Origin: Strongylocentrotus purpuratus
Lineage: Eukaryota; Echinodermata; Echinoidea; Camarodonta; Strongylocentrotidae
NCBI RefSeq assembly: GCF_000002235.5
Contig: NW_022145613.1
Span: forward strand, 8,742,429-8,806,428
DNA: 64,000 nt
Direction of reading: 5' to 3'
The position numbers and the translations under genes are program-made. Below, one piece after another: positions 23,461 to 34,600 of the stretch. Every line of letters begins with the position of its first letter. Within the stretch, counting starts at the first letter, position 1. The notes below the pieces were generated by a model. The model saw only the letters and a program-made list of their open reading frames with translations, had not been told where the DNA came from and searched no databases.

Positions 23461-23934
23461 AAATATCATGCTTAGTATTTGAGTTTATTGCCACTACCAC
23501 ACAATTGAATTTTATAAGAAAATTCTTCATATATAAAATCAGAGTAATGCCCTTTTCCGTTCCTTTCCAAAAATTTGCCCATGCATACAAGGACAATATC
23601 TTGTGAAAAGGAGAGGCTTATATCTTTTTCCAGTGAAGGGTTATAGCAACCCAAAGTAATAGTAATTTGATTTCAACAAAAACGAAAATTTGTGCCCATA
23701 TGTGTATTTTTTGTATGTATAATTATACAGTATTTGTATTGGGGACGTGTTTGGTGTGCCTAATTCGATTTTGATAGATTAGTTTTAAATAAAAACTCAA
23801 ATCACCATGGGTTTTGTGTCATAAATTACCTTCAAATTGATATCAATTTCATCGAGTTATGTAGTGCGTAAATACATATTTTGAGCCGAAAAGGTGTTTG
23901 ACGAACCCCCCCCCCCCCTATTTTTGGCCAGTAT

Positions 23935-24120
23935 AGATAGATAATTTTATTGATCCATATTCAAAACATAGAAAATTGGCCTCCACTGGCAGCACATAAA
24001 CAAAATACAAAGTAGTTACAAAATAATTGACACTTAGGTGTATACGTCACATAATGTACATACATTCACACGAAATCATGACATTAACAAAAAAGCATAA
24101 GTATAAATTACATAGTCATG
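23935..24120 (-). mobile_element. LINE 3' end, minus orientation
   Basis: On the minus strand the segment ends 'GGATCAATAAAATTATCTAT', a usual CR1/RTE-like 3' tail form. There is no coding part. Confidence 0.45.
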
Positions 24121-24204
24121 GGGAAAACTTAAGAAAGGAGTCGACATTTAAAGATTGAGAAGGGAGAAAAGGGTCGTAAGGAGACTAGATGAAGAGCAAA
24201 AAAA

Positions 24205-24307
24205 GTAAGAGAGAGAGAGAGAGAGGGGGGAGGGGGAGAGGGGAGAGAGAGAGAGGGGGAGAGAGACAGAGAGGGAGGGGAGAGATAGACAGAGAGATAG
24301 AGAGAGA

Positions 24308-24346
<39 letters not shown>

Positions 24347-24355
24347 TAAATAGAG
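24205..24355. repeat. (GA)n microsatellite
   Basis: About 150 bases of GA/GGGGA repeats. The long Ser/Leu frames on the other strand are artefacts. Confidence 0.9.
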
Positions 24356-24881
24356 GGAAGGGAAAGAAAAGGAAAATAAAGGAGGCGAGTTGTACACGAT
24401 ACACGACACACGACGGTATATGAACTGGAAGATAGTGATTGGACATTTAGTAACGCAGAAAGTTCAACGGATTAGGAGTACTGAGTGCAATTGCAATTGT
24501 CAGAATGCCCATAAGACTGACACGATGGCTTTGTTATTCCTCAAGTTATTTTTAAGAAGACCATACAGAATGCTGAATATTTATGTGGTGTAAATTCTTT
24601 TCAATAAATGTGGATATAAAGTCAAAAGCCAAAATGTTTTTTTTTTTTTTATTATTGTAGAAAAAGCAAGTCGGAACAAACTTCATTTTACGTATCAGAA
24701 TTGCCCCTGAAGACTTATTTCTATGGTTTTACACCTTTAATTTTGTTTTTGTATAAATTTTTAATTTCGTTAATATAGCTGATACTTTTCTTCTTTAAAG
24801 AAAAAAGAAACATTTGCTAAGTTGTTAGATACATGTACTTGGACAGCCTATTGCAGTAATACTTACATGTTTTATTTTGAA

Positions 24882-25172
24882 GGCAGAATGAGCGATTTGA
24901 AACGCTCATCGTAATCGCAGTTCCACGGTGTACGGCATGATTCTGGCTCTGCAGCTGGATTCGCAAACCTGCACTGCGCGTGCTACGTTGTACGTTGACC
25001 CCTTTTAAACGCGTTTAATGATTGTGCGTTTCCCCAGAATCGCCGATCCAAAACGGATCGTTTTGTGAGTTTACGATCGGCGATTACGATCGCCGTTCTT
25101 CGGTGATTCTACAAAAATAAGAAAGGACGCAACCGTGTTTTGAACTAAACGCGTAACAAATGCCTCATTCTG
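24882..25172. mobile_element. MITE with CAGAATGAG ends
   Basis: 'GGCAGAATGAGCGATTTG' is matched by the complement of 'CAAATGCCTCATTCTGTCC'. The interior is rich in CGATCG-type palindromes (ACGATCGGCGATTACGATCG). Confidence 0.5.
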
Positions 25173-25642
25173 TCCAGAAAAAGTTGAACATAAACGTATA
25201 CAAAAAGCAATGTGTACATAGATTTCCTTCTATTGTATCTTGTATGCTTTATCTAACAACACTAAACAACCCACAGTGGTTGTTTTTGAAATTTGTATTG
25301 CAAACTCAGCATGTTATCTCAAAGACACCAAATGTCATCCTGGCTATTTTTCAACCCAGTTGTGGCTGGCCTGGGGGCACTCGTATTTAAAAAGGTTCAT
25401 TATTCTGAGGGAAAATAATTGTGAACACCCAGACTTGTTATACAATGTACCATTGTGTTCATTACTCTTAAGGTGAAAGAAGGTTCAACACTCCGAAAGC
25501 TTAGTGTATTGCTCCGAAGGGTTTGGCGTGGGGAATGAATTTTCCATTTTCATTTCTGAATTTTTCCCGCACGGGAATCACTCAGGCCTTCTTGGGGTTC
25601 TGAAAAGGAGGGGTTCGTAGACCAGTATGTTACCCCTAGCCT

Positions 25643-25907
25643 CAGGCGCGTACGCAGGGGGGGGGGGGGGGGGGGGGGGGTTGTGGTGAAACCCCCCTTG
25701 AGTTTTTTAAGTGTATGTTTTTTGGGAACCCCCCCCTTTTAATTTGTTTTAAAATTTAAAAACAAAAACAAAAAATTTATGCCAATGGCATACCTCCCCC
25801 CCCCCCCCCAAACGGAACAAAATGTCAATTTTTCAAATTTCAAGACCAAAAAAAAGAGTGTCCTCTTACCCCCCCCCCCCCTTGAAAAAATCCTGCGTAC
25901 GCCACTG
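25643..25907. mobile_element. hAT-like poly-G/poly-C MITE (265 bp)
   Basis: The ends CAGGCGCGTACGCAGG and CCTGCGTACGCCACTG are flanked by a perfect 8-bp duplication CCTAGCCT (25,635-25,642; 25,908-25,915). Just inside the ends lie runs of up to about 22 G on the left and 12 C on the right. Confidence 0.85.
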
Positions 25908-25915
25908 CCTAGCCT

Positions 25916-26420
25916 TAACTACTATTAGTAATCCAACAATCGGAAAATACTTTTGTTTAATCATATGAACAATGTGTGGACCATGTATTTTTCCCGACAA
26001 TTTTTCATTACTTAGCTAGCCGATTTCACAACAAAGGCATGCGAAGTATACTCCCCCCACCTGTCTCAAAACGCTTTATTCATTTGAAACATTAATTAGA
26101 GCTCACATAATACCAGCTCTGAGCTGCCCAAACTGTTCATCCGTCACTGATGTTATCATTGAACAACAAGTTTCACAATTTAAACATTCAGGATGTTTCA
26201 AGGCTTCAAGCTATTTGTTTAAATATTCGTTTTCGTTATAATGTGATGGCAGGTTTTGTATGAGAAATCAATTTCAATAGGCAGCGTTGTGTACAAAGGA
26301 TCTATGTCGAACCCCTGCCACATAGCAGCGAATAGACCTAACTTATGCCTTGATTTACAGGATTTGTTTTTCTTCTTTCAGAAGTAGGGCACTTATGTGG
26401 TGCTAGTATGAACTATGCTA
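25916..26420. repeat. Local duplicated non-coding block, copy 4 (partial)
   Basis: Landmarks 'TTTAGCTAGCCGATTT'-like, 'CATCCGTCACTGAT' and 'CACATAGCAGCGAATA' occur in the same order as in 22,100-22,560. Confidence 0.55.
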
Positions 26421-27031
26421 TGTTACCGGAAAATTATGCGACTCACATAATATTGGTTTGATAACATTGCTGCCCATAGCCAAATACGACAAAGAAAAAC
26501 ACTTTATCAGAAACTGAAGAACATCGTTCAATTTTACGATGTAAACAAAATATAATTTTGATACGAGTAATAATATTTAAATCACCATCAATCGAAATTT
26601 TCGAATCTTCTTTAACTCCTTTGTGTTTCTAAACAAACGAAAGGTAATGAATATGTTATGATATGAAAAACTCGTCGATGGATGCTATTAAACTAATCCT
26701 CTTTCTTATACGTGGGATTGATATACAAAAGGACGTCAAACATTGGTTTCAAATTCGCCTCGATATCCGAACTGTGATCACTTTGTATTTAACTCTGACG
26801 GAATGATGTTCTTGGAAGGGATTACGAAACTTCTTCAGTAACATTTTTTAATTGGAGGAAAATGTCCTATTTTGGATTTCCAAGCAATGATGGTACCTCT
26901 TTGTCCAAGCGTTTATACCCAATATTTATAAGATTACACTTCTCGTCTGATCAGAGCCATGTAGAAGGGTGGTAACTCTGAATTCATGCCCTTCTGGATA
27001 AAAGCAGTCGTTTAATGTCATCTTTCTACAG

Positions 27032-27222
27032 GGGCATAATGATGACTAGCTTGGGGAACGGCGGCCATCGGAATAGTTATGGCGCCTTGAAGGAAGAGAC
27101 GATGGCAGAAAGCGAGGAGAATCCCATCAATGCCCAAAGACAGGTTCTACTGAAAGGAGCCAAGGCGAGACTGATCTTCGCCCTCTCTCTTTGTACCCTC
27201 ATCGTGATAGCTGAAATTATAG
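27032..27222 (+). CDS. SLC30A2-like: Zinc transporter (+) exon with TM1
   Basis: The acceptor is tctacag at 27,025-27,031 and the donor is gtaaga at 27,223. Residues 1-61 are: an acidic cytosolic N-terminus 'EETMAESEENPINAQ', then TM1 'LIFALSLCTLIVIAEIIG'. It ends in phase 1. Confidence 0.85.
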
Positions 27223-30200
27223 GTAAGAGCTATTCGTATTGTTAATGTTACAAGACAATTGACTAAAAAGTGCGAGAGGTAAAATGTCAGAGGTAAACAT
27301 TTCAGATACCACATTTTCCCCGAATCGATCTGACTTTCAAGGATGGCGCAATGATGGCGCCAAACGTGTTGCTCTATCACAACATTGAGTAGGCCAACGT
27401 AGTCACTGTATTCGACAAACGATTTTGAAATAGGGCAAATTCTATACCTTTTATTGTACTACCAAGCACTTATTAATATCTGAATGAACCATTATACTAT
27501 TCCATTTATTCTTATTCAAAGCTTAAAGGGATAGTTGAGTTCTGTTGCAGAGGGCGATACACAAAATTTTTTTTTTTAGATAATGAAAAAATGAGTGTCA
27601 AATTTGAAAGAACTTAATATTTAAATGACAAAATCATCTTTGTTTGATCAAAATCGGTTCAGAGACGGCTGAAATATAACGATTTATAATACTTGTGTAC
27701 CACCACAAATAATTGACATTTTGACAAATTTGAAAAAACCGTTGAAAAAACGAAATAACGCCTTTTACGTCGTATTTCAGCCAATGCCGATGTTGGCTTT
27801 TTTGTTGGCAATTCCGTGTTGCTTAGATTACCCACAATTAGCCGGCTCATGTATTGTTGTTTTTAATTAATAATTAATTAACGGTCACCGTATTTTTTTT
27901 AAAGTGGAGCTGAATTGGTATGATCGTATTGGCTAAATTTTACACATTTTGGGGTCTAAAATTACCTTCATAGCAATTTTAGGTTCTAAAAGGGCACTAT
28001 AAATGTCATAGATAAGAATAAGAGCAATAACCATGTACTTTGAAGGCATTTGCGGTCTGAAAACAGAACTCAACTATCCATTTAACTGCTTAATGGGCAT
28101 AATCGCTTATATTGAATTTTCATTTCTAAAAGGAATTTTCGTAAGATACAAAGCGCATAAAACAGACATTCTTACAAACAAACGAAGAGAACATTGTCAT
28201 GCGAAGCTCATGTTAGGTACAAACAACAAGAAGAAAGAGAAATATTAAAACTAGAAAAGACGTATTTCAGACACTTCTTGAAAGCTGCGAGAGTATGGCA
28301 ATTCTTTTTTTTTTGGCCGGGGGGGGGGCACGCCCCTGTTTTTCAGTACATTTTGGGAAAATTTAGGACTGATTTTAACGTATTTTTGGGGCCGGGGGGC
28401 ACGTACCCCCTGTGCCCCCTGGATCCGCCACTGCCATTGACTAATTCTTTTCGTTTCATTATAAAATCCTTTCTTCCCTTTTCAGGTAGTATTTTATCTG
28501 GAAGTTTAGCCATCATGTCTGACGCAGGTCATCTTCTTACCGATATTGTCACCTACATCATCAGTCTTACCTCAATCTGGCTTGCAAAGAAACCGCCTTC
28601 CAAGAATTTCACTTACGGGTTGCTACGTGCTGGTAAGTAAAAACAGATTTTCAACTTTTAATATTTTCCATGCAAGTCTGTTTTATTCTTTAATCAAAGA
28701 GATGCACATAATACCTTTTCGAAACCTCTGCTCACGTTTATTGTGAGCTCATTTGCTTTTAATCGTCATAGTTCATGCCAAACAAAGTGATTTTAACCGT
28801 TATTAGTTATCTCAATATCAAAAAAGTGATTTTTGTTTTGTATTTTTGGTATATAGGCCTATTGCGCATTTGAGAACAATAGTCACTTCAGGTATCAACA
28901 AAATAGTCACTGACAGTTGGTCACACCAGCAGTCCCTGATGTAAGGAGAGCCCCGAGTAGGCCAATCAAGTTCTCTGCAGCTCAAAGAATTTTATGTTTT
29001 CCTAATCTACTTTACAACAAAAGTAAGAAAACCTTTCTTACACTCTTACACATGTAGCATAAGAGCATGGAGCAAACGATGTGAGAAAGAAGAAAAGTAC
29101 ACTTATATCTGAGAAAACGACATTCATTTTTGATATATTCTGTATTCGATTTATTTAGACAGGGTATTAAAACTATTTTCCTGAGAGGCCATGGCAAAAA
29201 CGCAAAGACGAAGTCTATTATTTCATATCCAATATACCCTTCAGCTTAAAACCTGGTATTTACCCCAAGTCAAAAGTTTTGGTCTACATTACATTTTAAC
29301 ATGAATTCTTCTTGATTTTCTAGAGGTCGTCGGGGCTCTGTTTTCGATTATCCTGTCCGTCTGTCTCGCGGTCGTTCTCACCTATTTTGCCGCTTTGAGG
29401 ATCGCCCACCGGGACTTCGAGATCGATGGCAAGGTTATGCTTATCATCAGCGTCATCAACTTCCTCGGAAATATTATGTAAGTACTTGTAACTTTGAGGC
29501 CAAAGTCACACTTTGCTAACCGGCAGCCGTTATCAGGGGACTATGCATATCCTCCGTTAAAGGTACTATGTGCTACTATGTACTAAGGTTAAATTCCACC
29601 GTCATTTGAAAAATAATACTAATTTATAAATTCCTTCAAAACGAAAGGGCTTGAAAATGTCTTTTTGTGCGAAATAGCTACCGTTAGATGTCGACCCGAC
29701 TTTAAGGATTGCAATCCTTTCAGTAAATAGTCTGATTTTCAGACCCTTGTACCAAAGGATCTTACGTTTTGTGCTGCGCAAAGGTTAAATAAGTTTGAAT
29801 TTGGCCATTATAAGAAATGGGTTATTGATGTAGACAAATGCTCATGTACCCTTTACAGCTCATTTTATGTATGTTATTACCAATAAAAAATGAGGTCAAT
29901 CAGTCACTCAATAGTGTCTGACAGTAAAGACTAGAAAGTAAACGGGTTTCCTTGCATATCATGAAAACTAGGACTCTACAAACGTTTAAATTTCACAGAT
30001 AGGACATACGTGGCATAGGCCTTTTCATAATTTGTGCATAGTTCTACAGAATTTGATGTTGGCTACACAAGAAAGCATACAAAATCAGAGCAGATTATTG
30101 AAAGTTTGAACAAAATCGGACAATGTCACAATGCGTGTTCAGATGCGGAACTTTTCTCGTTAACGGAGGACATCAGTTGTCTTCCTAAAACGTCTGTCTC

Positions 30201-31597
30201 ACTAATAAGGGTTCATCTCTTTAGCGAAGCACAACAATTTACTGCAATCTCTAGTTCTCTATCTCACTACGATAGCAATATAACCTGAACCATCAGGATT
30301 TAGCATTTGTGGATTAAGTCCGAGGTTTTGGAGGTTCTGAGTCATGCTGGTTCGTTTTCAGTTATTATTTCATTTTTCTATCATAAACTACATTGCTTGT
30401 GTATATTGAACCCGTCTCTGTTAATTACATGCTTACCTATGCACGCAGACAGATTTTCCAGCTCCAGTTCGGGTTCTGCTGCTGTGCAAGTCTATGTGGC
30501 GAGGAAGAGGAAGGTCTTCTTCCCAGCGGGCACGGGCACAGCCATGGGGGCGGGCACGGTCACAGCCATGGCTCCCTTTTCGGCGGTGGGAGCAAGGATA
30601 ATGAAGTCAACGATCACATGAATGTACGAGCCGCATGTCTGCACATTATTGGCGATTCTCTTTTTGGGTTCGGGCTCATGGTGGGCGCCTTAATCATCTA
30701 CTTTAAGGCAAGTATTATCACCACCCTTGGTAATTGGACTTGTCTCACTATAGTCTCATAATTTCACACTCGTGTTCTACTAGATCAAGCCCTGACTAGA
30801 TCAAGGCATAATTTATAAGAGAGAGCTCCTGACTCGATCTCCTCGGTTCGATCCCTCCTCTGTCCTTACACCCTTCAACAAGATTCAAGATTTGACCCAC
30901 ATTCGGCCAAAAGATCAATTGTGTACCTCCCACTCAGACGACGAACGTTCGAGTGCACTAGAGCGTAACACCAAGGTACCTGACTCGTCGATTTTTATGA
31001 AATAGGGGTTTATCGTAGAAAACTGGTGAGAGTGTAAATGTCAACACCGCTGTGTGAGCGTGACTTGTCAACTCTCTCTTCCCTCTTTTTCTCCCGAAGA
31101 AAAGAAAACAAATCAGGAAATTATATATGTTAGTCTAGTAGATGCAGATGCACATCACAATGCATAAGTCCATTGTCATCCCTCCGTCTAAGATGGGCGG
31201 GATCACCCTGCAATATGAATACACGATTCCTTCACTAGCAGATCGACCATGAATATTTAGATCTGCTCATAAAGCGAGTTCAGAGTGACATTCATTTGCT
31301 AATTTCAGGAAAACTAAGAATTCAGTGTCTCGTGAGCAGGGGCGTACGCAGGGGGGGGGGGGGGGTGGGGGGTTTGGGGGTTCAAACCCCCCCCCCTTTG
31401 GTATTTTTATGTGTGTAAACCCCCCTAAAAAAACCCAAAACCCCCCCCCCCCCCCCCCTTTGGGTTTTTTTTTTTTTTTTTTTTTTAATTATTAAAAAAA
31501 AAAAAAAAAGTAGGTGACATTACCCCCCCCCCCCCCCAACGAAGAAAAATGTCAAATTTTGAAATTTCGAGACCAAAAAAAAAAAAAAGTGTCCGCT

Positions 31598-31638
<41 letters not shown>

Positions 31639-34600
31639 ACTGAGCGACTTTTCGGCTGGCTGAGTCGTTGCGATTTTTTTTGGACTCCAAAAAAAAAAAA
31701 AAAAAGTGACCGCTTACCCCCCCCCCCCCCCCCCCCCCCCACTGAGCGACTTTTCGGCCGGCGCGATTTTCAAATTTTCGGGAGCAAACCCCCCCCCCCC
31801 CCCTTGAAAAAATCCTGCGTACGCCCCTGCTCGTGAGAGATATAATCTAATCCCTACACACCTTTTTTTGTAAATGATCGTCCAAAATATCCAAATTCCC
31901 TTCAGTAAATTGCTGAAATCAACATAAAATGTATCTTTTTCATCGCCGCGGAGCTGAGTCAAATTTGGTGGTAAATTTTTATTACGGAGGTCGATGCGTA
32001 AATTTACGAAAGCTTCTTTTTATTGGATTGAAATTGGCCCTAATTTCTCGACAACCAATCAAATTATGTGTTACATCAGACGGCAGGGGATTATATACTC
32101 TATGTTTTGGCATCCGAGACCACCCAATAACAAGTAGTAGTTACGAGCATTATCTCCTTGAAGTACACAACCCCATTGAAAAAGGCGAATTTTCCTGTGA
32201 CCTCCATAGAGAAATCACAAATTGAATGATTGTTGTCCATTTTTTAAGACGAAAAGGCCCTATTTTCCAGTATACAAATCAGTTCGATATTGGTATCAGT
32301 GGAAAGAACAATATTTGAATATGTGATTTCCACCCGAGATGGTGTGTAACCAAAGTTTGTTTTCCTTGTAGGAGCATTTCTTTGCACACTTAGCGCATTT
32401 CCAAAGACGATTTCATGTGTTGTAGACCGCGGAGCGAGACCATGACTTGTGAGCAGATGCCCGAAATTTGTTCATATGAAAAAGTCCAAAGACTAAAAGT
32501 GCAAGTTTACATCAAACATACAATCATATGAAAAGAGCATTAAAAAACATATATTTATATATTTAAAGAAAACATAGGCGTTATTGTATTGACGAAGGCT
32601 CTTGGCTCTCATACGAGAAGTCCTCGGTTCGATCCCTCCTCTGTCCTTACATCCTTCAGCAAGGTGCTATTGTGTTGACGAAGGCTCTTGGCTCTCATAC
32701 GAGAAGTCCTCGGTTCGATCCCTCCTCTCTCCTTCCATCCTTCAACAAAGCGCAATTGTATTAGTGAAGGCTCTTGGGTCTCATACGGGAAGTCATCGGT
32801 TCGATCCCTCCTCTGTCCTTTCATCCTTCAACAAGACGCTGTTGTATTAGTGAAGGCTCTTAGCTCTCATACGAGAAGTCCTCGGTTCGATCCCTCCTCT
32901 GTCCTTACATCTTTCAACAAGGCGCCACTGTATTGACGAAGGCTCTTAGCTCTCATACGAGAAGTCCTCGGTTCGATCCCTCCTCTGTCCTTACATCTTT
33001 CAACAAGGCGCTATTGTATTGACGAAGGCTCTTAGCTCTCATACGAGAAGTCCTCGGTTCGATCCCTCCTCTGTCCTTACATCTTTCAACAAGCGCTATT
33101 GTATTGACGAAGGCTCTTAGCTCTCATACGAGAAGTCCTCGGTTCGACCCCTTCTCTGCCCTTACATCCTTCAGCAAGGCGCTATTGTGTTGACGAAGGC
33201 TCTTAGCTCTCATACGAGAAGTCCTCGGTTCGATCCCTCCTCTGTCCTTACATCTTTCAACAAGGCGCTATTGTATTGACGAAGGCTCTTGGGTCTCATA
33301 CGGGAAGTCCTCGGTTCGATCCCTCCTCTGTCCTTTCATCCTTCAACAAGGCGCTATTGTGTTGACGAAGGCTCTTAGCTCTCATACGAGAAGTCCTCGG
33401 TTCGATCCCTCCTCTGTCCTTACATCTTTCAACAAGGCGCCACTGTATTGACGAAGGCTCTTAGCTCTCATACGAGAAGTCCTCGGTTCGATCCCTCCTC
33501 TGTCCTTACATCTTTCAACAAGGCGCTATTGTATTGACGAAGGCTCTTAGCTCTCATACGAGAAGTCCTCGGTTCGATCCCTCCTCTGTCCTTACATCTT
33601 TCAACAAGGCGCTATTGTATTGACGAAGGCTCTTAGCTCTCATACGAGAAGTCCTCGGTTCGACCCCTTCTCTGCCCTTACATCCTTCAGCAAGGCGCTA
33701 TTGTGTTGACGAAGGCTCTTAGCTCTCATACGAGAAGTCCTCGGTTCGATCCCTCCTCTGTCCTTACATCTTTCAACAAGGCGCTATTGTATTGACGAAG
33801 GCTCTTGGGTCTCATACGGGAAGTCCTCGGTTCGATCCCTCCTCTGTCCTTTCATCCTTCAACAAGGCGCTATTGTGTTGACGAAGGCTCTTAGCTCTCA
33901 TACGAGAAGTCCTCGGTTCGATCCCTCCTCTGTCCTTACATCTTTCAACAAGGCGCCACTGTATTGACGAAGGCTCTTAGCTCTCATACGAGAAGTCCTC
34001 GGTTCGATCCCTCCTCTGTCCTTACATCTTTCAACAAGGCGCTATTGTATTGACGAAGGCTCTTAGCTCTCATACGAGAAGTCCTCGGTTCGATCCCTCC
34101 TCTGTCCTTACATCTTTCAACAAGGCGCCACTGTATTGACGAAGGCTCTTAGCTCTCATACGAGAAGTCCTCGGTTCGATCCCTCCTCTGTCCTTACATC
34201 TTTCAACAAGGCGCTATTGTATTGACGAAGGCTCTTAGCTCTCATACGAGAAGTCCTCGGTTCGACCCCTTCTCTGCCCTTACATCCTTCAGCAAGGCGC
34301 TATTGTGTTGACGAAGGCTCTTAGCTCTCATACGAGAAGTCCTCGGTTCGATCCCTCCTCTGTCCTTACATCTTTCAACAAGGCGCTATTGTATTGACGA
34401 AGGCTCTTGGGTCTCATACGGGAAGTCATGGGTTCGATCCCTCCTCTGTCCTTACATCCTTCAACAAGGCGCTATTATATTAGTGAAGGCTCTTGGGTCT
34501 CATACGGGAAGTCCTCGGTTCGATCCCTCCTCTGTCCTTACATCCTTCAACAAGGCGCTATTATATTAGTGAAGGCTCTTGGGTCTCATACGGGAAGTCC

